From JBIQLO01 sp044464175 (GTDB taxonomy: Bacteria; Planctomycetota; Phycisphaerae; Tepidisphaerales; Tepidisphaeraceae): a DNA stretch of 7,736 nucleotides. The position numbers and the translations under genes are program-made. The stretch is taken from contig JBIQLO010000188.1 of the NCBI GenBank assembly GCA_044464175.1, positions 1-7,736 of the forward strand, written 5' to 3'. Shown one piece after another: positions 1-4,565 of this stretch (position 1 is its first letter; the number at the start of each line of letters is the position of its first letter). The notes under the pieces are model-generated. The model saw only the letters and a program-made list of their open reading frames with translations, did no database searches and was not told where the DNA came from.

Positions 1-35
1 AGGATCAGGAACGGCAGAAGGCAGAACCGGGTCAT
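1..35 (-). CDS. start of a gene leaving the window, probable signal peptide
   Basis: Read on the minus strand, an ATG at 35 is preceded by GAGGAG (complement of 45-50) with a 9-nt spacer, a good Shine-Dalgarno arrangement. The 11 complete codons before the edge read MTRFCLLPFLI: one Arg, then a hydrophobic run, as at the start of a signal peptide or membrane anchor. Nothing more of the protein is visible, so its function cannot be named. It points the same way as the membrane gene at 425-1039, but about 390 bp of structured DNA separates them, so it is probably transcribed on its own. The evidence is the ribosome binding site plus a short hydrophobic start, so a chance match is possible. Confidence 0.5.
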   Translation of the reverse strand, partial: MTRFCLLPFLI

Positions 36-64
36 TGTTTTTAGCTCCTCTACCTATACGGGGG

Positions 65-98
65 GCGCTGCGCGGTTTGGCGACGAAAGGCGCAGCGC
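65..98 (+). terminator. hairpin with T-tract, terminator-like; copy A of a repeated hairpin
   Basis: GCGCTGCGC at 65-73 pairs perfectly with GCGCAGCGC at 90-98 across a 16-nt loop, and TATTTTT follows at 99-105. This looks like an intrinsic terminator reading on the plus strand. However, the neighbouring genes are on the minus strand and no plus-strand gene upstream is visible. The same arms and the first eight or so loop bases recur at 174-207, so it may instead be one copy of a dispersed palindromic element. Confidence 0.4.
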
Positions 99-173
99 TA
101 TTTTTGAAAATGCGGTTTTTGACAGCGCCAGGGGCGATAATTCTTTTTTTCACGAAGTTTTTTGCCTGATTTT

Positions 174-207
174 GCGCTGCGCGGTTTGGCGCAACAGAGC
201 GCAGCGC
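174..207. repeat. hairpin repeat, copy B
   Basis: This has the same 9-bp arms as the hairpin at 65-98 (174-182 and 199-207), the same 16-nt loop length, and a loop that also begins GGTTTGGCG. The loop then diverges, while the arms stay complementary. No T-tract follows on either strand. Its right arm is also the left end of the longer repeat at 199-291. Confidence 0.6.
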
Positions 208-291
208 GGGGTCCGCGAGGAGCGCCCACAGAGGTCGGGAAGGGAGGCCAACTGGGCACGAGTCAGCGAGTACGCTGACGTCGTGGCACCC
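199..291. repeat. structured direct repeat, copy 1 (~93 bp)
   Basis: This matches 1100-1192 at a constant offset of 901 bp. The left ~30 bases from GCAGCGCGGGGTC (201-213) differ at only three positions. The middle ~20 bases are poorly conserved. The right 39 bases (253-291) are identical in both copies. The right part folds into a hairpin: 257-268 pairs with 273-285 around the loop AGTA, a 12-bp stem with one bulged G at 280. Conserved ends with a variable middle suggest a defined element rather than a recent simple duplication. Its mobility and function are unknown; it could belong to a REP/palindromic repeat family. Confidence 0.75.
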
Positions 292-300
292 GGCCCGGAA

Positions 301-341
301 GCATTCGTTCCGCCAGTGAGGGCACTGGCGGTACTGCATGC
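301..341. repeat. long imperfect hairpin
   Basis: CCGCCAGT (310-317) and ACTGGCGG (324-331) form a perfect 8-bp stem around GAGGGC. The stem extends by two pairs after a T/T mismatch (307-309 with 332-334). GCAT (301-304) and ATGC (338-341) can add an outer stem after small internal loops. It lies just past repeat copy 1. There is no T-tract on either side, so a terminator role is not evident. Confidence 0.5.
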
Positions 342-393
342 TTATAGGGAGACATCCGGCGGGGTCCTGGGACGGGATCGCAGCGCGGGAAAG

Positions 394-409
394 TGTTCCG
401 CGCGGAACA
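394..409. other. 16-bp perfect palindrome, parS-like or bidirectional terminator core
   Basis: TGTTCCGCGCGGAACA is perfectly symmetrical. It is flanked by AAAG on the left and TTTT on the right, so the symmetry extends with a wobble pair. It starts 15 bp past the stop codon of the minus-strand membrane gene at 425. The outer bases match the form TGTTCCACGTGGAACA of the ParB-binding parS site, differing only at two central positions. A hairpin with a GCGC loop near a 3' end is the simpler reading; parS is a speculative alternative. Confidence 0.45.
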
Positions 410-424
410 TTTTGGGGGAGAGGG

Positions 425-1039
425 TCACGGGTGGCGGTTGCGCTTTTTGTTCAGGGCGTCGGCGATGCGGTCGGCGAGGGTGGGGTCGCGGGTGGAGAAG
501 CGGAAGCAGACGGCAGAGCGGGTGTGGAGGCGGATGCGGAGTTGGGCGGCGTATCGGCCGGGAAGAAGGGATTTGGGTTGGTGGAGGCGGATGTCGCGCA
601 CATCGTTGGCGGTCCATCGTTTATATCGCGGACCCCAGCGGCCGGGTTGGGTCAGGGTCCAGGATTGTTCGTGGACTTCGAGCCGTTGGGGGATTTGGCC
701 CCAGCGGCGGTAGCGGAGGAAAAAAAATATATCAACAACCCAGAACAACAAAACGGGCGTTCCAAGCCATAGCAGCATTTGGTAATCGACGGCATCCATC
801 GGTGTAGTAATGGCTGAGGAAGTCAGAGGAATCTGATGCATCCTGTGCAGTTCCCAGGCGACGACAATGAATGCTGCGGTCCACACCATGGTGATACCGC
901 CCCACAGGGCCATAGCGCCGTAAATGATCCATTTTGGCCAGACGGGAAAGGTGATGCGGAGGTGATTGTCGTTGGTTTCGAGGGAGAGGGTGGTCGGGGG
1001 TGGCTGGGGGGTGGGTTCGTAGGGGAGAATGGGGGGCAT
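425..1039 (-). CDS. unrecognised two-TM membrane protein with cytoplasmic C-terminal domain
   Basis: The 204-aa product has a Pro-rich N-terminus (residues 1-16) and a short polar stretch. Two clear hydrophobic helices follow at about 37-62 and 87-108, the second ending in a basic RYRRW. A soluble C-terminal domain covers about 115-204. It consists of alternating short beta-type segments (LEVHEQSWTLT, LRIRLHTRSAVCFRF) and a final charged helix ending NKKRNRHP. This layout resembles membrane-anchored PH-like (bPH) proteins, but I see no diagnostic motif and assign no function. A perfect TATAAT sits 7 nt before the ATG and no Shine-Dalgarno is present, so the mRNA is probably leaderless. Copies of a structured repeat lie beyond both ends. 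Codons are C-ending like those of other minus-strand genes, so there is no sign of recent transfer. Confidence 0.8.
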   Translation of the reverse strand: MPPILPYEPTPQPPPTTLSLETNDNHLRITFPVWPKWIIYGAMALWGGITMVWTAAFIVVAWELHRMHQIPLTSSAITTPMDAVDYQMLLWLGTPVLLFWVVDIFFFLRYRRWGQIPQRLEVHEQSWTLTQPGRWGPRYKRWTANDVRDIRLHQPKSLLPGRYAAQLRIRLHTRSAVCFRFSTRDPTLADRIADALNKKRNRHP

Positions 1040-1046
1040 CGGGGGG

Positions 1047-1052
1047 ATTATA
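1047..1052 (-). promoter_or_regulatory. -10 box (TATAAT) for the membrane-protein gene, leaderless geometry
   Basis: The minus strand reads TATAAT, then CCCCCCG, then ATG at 1039. Transcription normally starts about 7 nt past the -10 box, which falls at or next to the A of the start codon. No convincing -35 box is seen 15-18 bp upstream. The C-run between box and ATG cannot serve as a ribosome binding site. Confidence 0.6.
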
Positions 1053-1099
1053 GGAGGAGAGGCAAGCCAACGCAGGGGAATAGCGCGCCTTGAGGTGCC

Positions 1100-1192
1100 G
1101 CGCAGCGCGGGGTCGGCGAAGAGCGCCTACACGTTGATCCGGGGAGGTCGCTTTGGGCACGAGTCAGCGAGTACGCTGACGTCGTGGCACCC
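1100..1192. repeat. structured direct repeat, copy 2 (~93 bp)
   Basis: This is the second copy of the element at 199-291, in the same orientation and 901 bp away. The stem-loop arms are 1158-1169 and 1174-1186, with a bulged G at 1181 and loop AGTA. The right 39 bases (1154-1192) are identical to copy 1. The perfect left-arm hairpin that precedes copy 1 (174-207) is not preserved here. It lies between the proS 3' end and the promoter of the membrane gene. Confidence 0.75.
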
Positions 1193-1228
1193 CCAGAGGG
1201 GTGGGGCATGCGCGTGATTGGCCCATAT

Positions 1229-1248
1229 CCGCTCGCTGACGCTCGCGG
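1229..1248 (-). repeat. planctomycete-style 3' hairpin motif after proS
   Basis: The minus-strand RNA reads CCGCGAGC-GTCA-GCGAGCGG, starting 12 nt after the proS stop. CCGC pairs with GCGG and GC with GC around a GTCA loop, leaving facing GA/AG dinucleotides that can form tandem sheared G-A pairs. Those pairs exist only in the minus-strand transcript, which fits a role in the proS 3' UTR. From memory, variants of this motif are frequent between planctomycete genes. There is no T-tract, so it is not a classical intrinsic terminator. Confidence 0.55.
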
Positions 1249-1260
1249 CTCGGCGGGGTT

Positions 1261-2784
1261 TCAATAGGCCTGGGCGAAGAGGACTTCAGTCGTGGTTTCC
1301 TGGCCGGTGAGGATATCCTTGCCGGGCTGGGCGGATTGCTGGAAGGGGATGCAGCGGACGGTGGCCTTGGTTTCCTGTTTGATTTTGGCTTCGTTTTCGG
1401 GATTGGGATTGAAATGGCAGCGAACGAAGCCGCCTTTTTCAGTCAGGAGCTGCTTGAGCTGGTCATAGGTTTCGGCGTGGTGGGTGTTGTCGTCGCGGAA
1501 TTTTTTGGCGCGCTCGAAGAGGGCGGCGTGGGCGGCGTCGAGTTGGGCCTTGAGCCAGCCGGGGGTGACCTCCTCCAGTTTGACGGGGCGTTTGGAGCCG
1601 TCGATGCGGTTTTTGAGGATGAAGGAACCGGCCTGCACGTCGCGTGGGCCGACCTCTAGGCGGAAGGGGACGCCCTGCTGTTCCCAGTGATACTGCTTGT
1701 CGCCGGGGCGGGCATCGCGGAAGTCGGCGACGACCCACTGCTCGGTGGCCGGGTCGAACTGGTAGGCGTCGATCTCCTGCTTGGAGAATTTGGTGACGTC
1801 GGGACGGCCGCACAGGGCTTTGGCCAGTTGATCGACGAAGGCGCGGACGGCGGCTTCATCCTCCGGGTTGCGGTAGATGGGGACGATGGCGGCGACGCGG
1901 GGGGCGACGCGGGGGGGCAGGACCAATCCTTCATCATCGCTGTGGGCCATGATCATGGCGCCGATCAGGCGGGTGCTGACGCCCCAGCTGCTGGTCCAGG
2001 CGTACTGCTGCTGCTGGTCGCGGCCGAGGAATTTGATCTCAAAGGCTTTGGAGAAATTCTGCCCCAGGTCGTGGCTGGTGCCGCACTGGAGGGCCTTGCC
2101 ATCCTGCATGAGGCCCTCGATGCAGTAGGTGGTGACGGCGCCGGGGAATTTTTCGCTGTCGGTCTTGGCGCCTTTGATGACGGGCAGGGCCAGGACGTTT
2201 TCTGCGAAGTCGGCGTAGACGTCGAGCATCTTGAGGGTTTCTTCCTTGGCTTCCTGGTCGGTTTCGTGGGCGGTGTGCCCCTCCTGCCAGAGAAACTCGC
2301 TGGTGCGGAGGAAGAGGCGCGTGCGCAGCTCCCAGCGCATGACGTTGGCCCACTGGTTGATGAGGATGGGCAGGTCGCGGTAGCTTTGGATCCACTGGGC
2401 GTACATGTGGCCGATAACGGTTTCGCTGGTGGGGCGGACGATCAGGGGTTCTTCCAGTTCGCCGGCGGGTTTGAGGCCATCGGCGGTGCGCTCCAGCTTG
2501 GTGTGGGTGACGATGGCGCATTCCAGCGCGAAGCCCTCGACGTGCTGGGCCTCTTTGGTCAGAAAGCTCTGGGGAATGAGGAGCGGGAAGTATGCGTTGA
2601 CGTGGCCGGTCTCCTTGAAGCGGCGGTCGAGGTTGCGCTGGATGGCCTCCCAGATGGCGTAGCCTTCGGGGCGGATGACCATGCAGCCGCGGACGGGGGC
2701 GTAGTCGGCCAGCTTGGCGGCCTTGATGACATCCAGATACCATTGGGCGTAGTCCTGGGAACGGGGTTTGATGTTTTTGGCCAT
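1261..2784 (-). CDS. proS: prolyl-tRNA synthetase, archaeal/eukaryotic type (ProS type 3)
   Basis: This class II aminoacyl-tRNA synthetase charges tRNA-Pro with proline in the cytoplasm. The 507-aa length and lack of the large editing insertion fit the short archaeal/eukaryotic-type ProRS. Visible parts are motif 1 at about 32-71 (RPEGYAIWEAIQ), the RPTSETVIG loop at 117-125, motif 2 around 150-173 (RTSEFLWQEGHTAH), and motif 3 at 268-295 (GVSTRLIGAMIMAHSDDEGLVLPP). An anticodon-binding domain spans roughly 297-405. The C-terminal domain ends in Ala-Tyr, as is typical of this type. Family members often carry four zinc-binding cysteines in that domain; here only C478 (RCIP) and C456 lie in the region, and the usual CxxxC and late Cys are replaced. 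The gene lies 62 bp after rex and is probably co-transcribed with it. Its leader is a heptamer repeat with no Shine-Dalgarno. Confidence 0.97.
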   Translation of the reverse strand: MAKNIKPRSQDYAQWYLDVIKAAKLADYAPVRGCMVIRPEGYAIWEAIQRNLDRRFKETGHVNAYFPLLIPQSFLTKEAQHVEGFALECAIVTHTKLERTADGLKPAGELEEPLIVRPTSETVIGHMYAQWIQSYRDLPILINQWANVMRWELRTRLFLRTSEFLWQEGHTAHETDQEAKEETLKMLDVYADFAENVLALPVIKGAKTDSEKFPGAVTTYCIEGLMQDGKALQCGTSHDLGQNFSKAFEIKFLGRDQQQQYAWTSSWGVSTRLIGAMIMAHSDDEGLVLPPRVAPRVAAIVPIYRNPEDEAAVRAFVDQLAKALCGRPDVTKFSKQEIDAYQFDPATEQWVVADFRDARPGDKQYHWEQQGVPFRLEVGPRDVQAGSFILKNRIDGSKRPVKLEEVTPGWLKAQLDAAHAALFERAKKFRDDNTHHAETYDQLKQLLTEKGGFVRCHFNPNPENEAKIKQETKATVRCIPFQQSAQPGKDILTGQETTTEVLFAQAY

Positions 2785-2789
2785 GAACA

Positions 2790-2831
2790 GTTGCTAGTTG
2801 CTGGTTGTTACTTGCTGGTTGCCAGTTGCCG
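2790..2831. repeat. heptanucleotide tandem repeat, six units, in the proS leader
   Basis: Six consecutive 7-mers follow the pattern GTTGCTR: GTTGCTA, GTTGCTG, GTTGTTA, CTTGCTG, GTTGCCA, GTTGCCG. They fill 42 of the 62 bp between rex and proS and end 5 bp before the proS ATG. They occupy the place where a ribosome binding site would be expected, and none is present. Confidence 0.85.
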
Positions 2832-2846
2832 TATTCCGGGGCGGGA

Positions 2847-3548
2847 TCAACGCTGTGCCGAGAGGTCTTCCTCGACCAGCGGCAAAACCTGGTCCGCTGA
2901 GGCGGATCCTACTGGGGAAAAATTCACCTGAAAAGAGAGTTGTTCCAGTTGGACGGCCAGATCAACGGCACTGAGGGCGACGGAGGGGGGGACGTTGAGG
3001 GAGACGGGGGCGAAGTTGAGCAGGCCGCGGACGCCGGCGCGGACGAGGCGGTCGGCGATATCCTGGGCGACTTCGGCGGGGATGGCGATCATGGCCAGGC
3101 GGATGTTTTCGCGCTGGACGGTTTCGTCCAGTTCGCTCAGGGGCTGGACGATAAACTCACCGCGGCGGGTGCCAATTTTGTCGGGGTCATCATCGAAGAT
3201 GGCGGCCAGGCGGAAGCCCTTGTTGGTGAACCCTTTGTAGGCCATGAGGGCCCGGCCGAGATTGCCGGCTCCGACCAGCAGGACCTTCCAGGTTTTGTCG
3301 GTGCCGAGGATTCGGCGCAGCTCGGTGATGAGGTCATCGACGACATAGCCGATGCCGGCGCGGCCGAACTGGCCGAAATAGGCCAGGTCCTTGCGGACCT
3401 GGGCGTCGGTGAAGCCCAGGCTCTCGCCGAGTTGCTTGCTGGAGACGGTGAGGCGCTGGTGGCGGCGGAACTGGTCCAGTTGGCGCAGGTAGAGGCTTAA
3501 CCGCTTGACGGCGGGATTGGGGATGAGATCGGGTCGGGATGGCTCCAT
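2847..3548 (-). CDS. rex: redox-sensing transcriptional repressor Rex
   Basis: Rex binds DNA when NAD+ is high and releases it when NADH rises, controlling fermentation and respiration genes. The product has 233 residues. A winged-helix domain covers about 10-80, with the conserved stretch AQVRKDLAYFGQFG (49-62) followed by GRAGIGY. A Rossmann NADH-binding domain follows, with GAGNLG at 93-98, IFDDDP at 117-122 and NFAPVSLNVP at 178-187. The C-terminal helix (about 193-209, LAVQLEQLSFQVN) is the one that swaps between subunits of the dimer. About 20 residues beyond the usual end form a polar tail. The ATG at 3548 is preceded by AGGAGA (3557-3552) with a short 3-nt spacer. It is the first gene of a probable rex-proS unit and is divergent from the PilZ gene. 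Confidence 0.96.
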   Translation of the reverse strand: MEPSRPDLIPNPAVKRLSLYLRQLDQFRRHQRLTVSSKQLGESLGFTDAQVRKDLAYFGQFGRAGIGYVVDDLITELRRILGTDKTWKVLLVGAGNLGRALMAYKGFTNKGFRLAAIFDDDPDKIGTRRGEFIVQPLSELDETVQRENIRLAMIAIPAEVAQDIADRLVRAGVRGLLNFAPVSLNVPPSVALSAVDLAVQLEQLSFQVNFSPVGSASADQVLPLVEEDLSAQR

Positions 3549-3586
3549 GCGTCTCCTATGGGGGACCAGTCTCAGGCAGCAATGGG

Positions 3587-3614
3587 ATTATTGGCACTTG
3601 GGGCGAAGCGTCAA
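3587..3614 (-). promoter_or_regulatory. sigma70-like promoter of rex
   Basis: On the minus strand TTGACG (3614-3609) and AATAAT (3592-3587) are separated by 16 bp, each matching the consensus at five of six positions. Transcription from about 3580 would give a leader of roughly 30 nt containing AGGAGA just before the rex ATG. No clear Rex operator (TTGTGA-N6-TCACAA type) overlaps it. Confidence 0.55.
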
Positions 3615-3624
3615 GGCGGGGGCA

Positions 3625-3652
3625 GTTGCCGGTTGCCGGTTGGAAATTGGCA
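3625..3652. repeat. degenerate heptamer repeat upstream of rex
   Basis: GTTGCCG occurs twice in tandem (3625-3638), followed by the decayed units GTTGGAA and ATTGGCA. GTTGCCT recurs at 3685-3691. These are the same heptamers as in the proS leader. They lie upstream of the rex -35 box in the divergent rex/PilZ region. Confidence 0.55.
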
Positions 3653-3727
3653 GAACGTGGCGGCAAAACGACTCCGCCAAACCAGTTGCCTAATTACGCC
3701 GATATATCGTACGTCATGGATGCATGG

Positions 3728-3749
3728 GCCGGGGCTGTGAGGCTCCGGC
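3728..3749 (+). promoter_or_regulatory. hairpin in the probable 5' UTR of the PilZ gene
   Basis: GCCGGGGC (3728-3735) pairs with GCTCCGGC (3742-3749) around a 6-nt TGTGAG loop: seven Watson-Crick pairs and one G-T wobble. It ends 13 bp before the Shine-Dalgarno. No T-tract follows, so a leader structure is more likely than a terminator. It is too small to be a known c-di-GMP riboswitch. CGATATATCG just upstream (about 3700-3709) is AT-rich and could hold a -10 box, but no good -35 box is spaced to it. Confidence 0.4.
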
Positions 3750-3762
3750 AGATCAGGAGAAG

Positions 3763-3768
3763 AGGAGG
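3763..3768 (+). promoter_or_regulatory. strong Shine-Dalgarno of the PilZ gene
   Basis: AGGAGG lies 5 nt before the ATG at 3774, with a second AGGAGA at 3755-3760. It fixes the start at 3774 rather than at the later in-frame ATG at 3789. It contrasts with the other plus-strand genes here, which lack a clear ribosome binding site. Confidence 0.75.
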
Positions 3769-3773
3769 TTTGC

Positions 3774-4187
3774 ATGTCTGTGTGTGTCATGGATCACGAG
3801 GTGTGCGCGCTGCCCGTGCAGGATGATCTGGCCCCCTGGCCGGCCGAAGCGCGTGAGATGATGTCGCGATTGAACGACTCGTTCCCGCCGTTGATGGAGC
3901 GGCGTCGGATTCCGCGGCGGCGGTATCGGGTGGAAGCGCAGGTGGTGTTTCCCAGCGGGGGGGAGGAGCCGGTTTACATCTACACGCGGGATGTGAATCC
4001 GTGGAGCCTGGGGTTCATCACGCCGCACGCGCTGCCGGCGTATGAGCATGTGACGCTGCATATGCCCAATGAGCATGGGGAGACGATGCGCATCCGTTGC
4101 ATGATCCGGCGGTGCAAGGCGTTTGCGCCGGGGTGGCACCAGGGCGTGATCGATTTTGAGCGGGAATACCCGGAATTCGCGGGATGA
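3774..4187 (+). CDS. PilZ-domain protein, possible c-di-GMP receptor
   Basis: The 137-aa soluble protein has an N-terminal extension of about 40 residues, then an Arg-rich segment, ERRRIPRRRYR (42-52). This supplies RxxxR arrangements such as R48-R52, the first c-di-GMP-binding motif of PilZ domains. The second motif, normally (D/N)xSxxG, aligns with D73-V-N75-P-W-S78-L-G, so the Ser is Asn and the Gly is Ser. The beta-barrel strands follow (EHVTLHMP, TMRIRCMIRRCKAF, WHQGVIDF). Ligand binding is therefore plausible but not certain. PilZ proteins usually transmit c-di-GMP signals to motility, polysaccharide or attachment machinery; no partner is evident here, and the following genes encode a small membrane protein and a helicase. 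The start is set by AGGAGG 5 nt upstream. Confidence 0.85.
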   Translation: MSVCVMDHEVCALPVQDDLAPWPAEAREMMSRLNDSFPPLMERRRIPRRRYRVEAQVVFPSGGEEPVYIYTRDVNPWSLGFITPHALPAYEHVTLHMPNEHGETMRIRCMIRRCKAFAPGWHQGVIDFEREYPEFAG

Positions 4188-4197
4188 GGGGGGATTC

Positions 4198-4218
4198 GGG
4201 TTCAGGGTTGAGGGTTCG
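4198..4218. repeat. heptamer tandem repeat, three units, after the PilZ gene
   Basis: GGGTTCA, GGGTTGA and GGGTTCG run in tandem 10 bp after the PilZ stop codon. The unit differs from the GTTGCTR heptamer near rex and proS but has the same 7-bp period. Just downstream, TGGCGCGGC is directly repeated at 4221-4229 and 4231-4239. Confidence 0.6.
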
Positions 4219-4277
4219 GCTGGCGCGGCATGGCGCGGCGGCCGGACCCTGGACCTGTTCCATTGGGGCGGGAGGCC

Positions 4278-4283
4278 TATAAT
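4278..4283 (+). promoter_or_regulatory. -10 box (TATAAT) with leaderless spacing before the 75-aa gene
   Basis: A perfect TATAAT is followed by GGGGGG and then ATG at 4290. The expected start of transcription coincides with the A of the start codon. The -35 region (around 4255-4261, CTGTTCC) is weak. The G-run could pass for a ribosome binding site, but it would not be in a transcript starting at 4290. Confidence 0.55.
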
Positions 4284-4289
4284 GGGGGG

Positions 4290-4517
4290 ATGGGCGAACT
4301 CCCTTTGCAGACAACGGCGGATATTTGGCCGCGGGCGCGGTATCGCTTTACTTATTGCGCGGCGGGGCTGATAATGGGGTTTGTGTTGACCGGACTGCTC
4401 AGGGGATGGGACGTGGTGTTGCGCGTCTGGTGGGCGGCGCTGATCGCGGTGCTGCTGCCGGCGTTGGGGGCGTACCAGGACTGGCGGCGTCTGAAGCGGC
4501 AATCCGGTCCGGACTGA
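4290..4517 (+). CDS. small two-TM membrane protein, unknown function
   Basis: The 75-aa product starts MGELPLQTTADIW. It has two hydrophobic helices at about 21-37 and 43-62 joined by a short LRGWD turn, and ends in a basic, polar tail (YQDWRRLKRQSGPD). It is probably an inner-membrane hairpin protein; I do not recognise the family. The start at 4290 is preferred because a TATAAT box sits 6 nt before it. An in-frame ATG at 4230 would add 20 Pro/Gly/Arg-rich residues encoded across the promoter, which looks non-coding. The helicase gene follows after 48 bp in the same direction. Confidence 0.65.
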   Translation: MGELPLQTTADIWPRARYRFTYCAAGLIMGFVLTGLLRGWDVVLRVWWAALIAVLLPALGAYQDWRRLKRQSGPD

Positions 4518-4565
4518 TTCCGATGCACGTGCCTCCAGGCGCGCAAGCGAGCCATACAACCACTA

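Larger units (their letters stand above)
36..424. other. gene-free region rich in inverted repeats
   Basis: This 389-bp stretch holds no credible gene. One plus-strand frame is open from the left edge to 807, but its translation runs through hairpin repeats and turns into a Gly/Arg-rich shadow of the minus-strand gene. The region contains two 34-bp hairpins with the same arms (65-98, 174-207), a long structured repeat (199-291), a further hairpin (301-341) and a 16-bp palindrome (394-409). T-rich stretches at 101-105, 144-150 and 158-163 make it locally less GC-rich than the rest of the window. It probably holds the 3' end signals of the membrane gene and the promoter of the leftmost gene. 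Confidence 0.6.

Noticed and set aside
1..807. Plus-strand frame open from the left edge to 807
   Set aside because: It crosses two hairpin repeats and the structured repeat, then overlaps the minus-strand membrane gene, and its composition is Arg/Gly-rich without domains. The minus-strand gene has a promoter and TM helices.
1687..2931. Long plus-strand open frame (414 codons) opposite proS
   Set aside because: It is fully antisense to the conserved ProRS and the end of rex. The Gly/Ala/Val/Asp-rich translation is what a high-GC minus-strand gene produces on its complement.
3658..3679. TGGCGG-N10-CCGCCA as a Rex operator
   Set aside because: The arms do not match the TTGTGA/TCACAA half-sites, and the site lies upstream of the promoter rather than on it.
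3753..4559. Minus-strand open frame (268 codons) opposite the PilZ and 75-aa genes
   Set aside because: Its translation is Pro/Arg/His-rich with no domain, and the plus strand has a strong Shine-Dalgarno and PilZ motifs.
4518..4565. Leaderless promoter for the helicase (CATACA/TACAAC before the ATG)
   Set aside because: It matches the -10 consensus at only three or four positions, far weaker than the two perfect TATAAT boxes. Read-through from the 75-aa gene is as likely.
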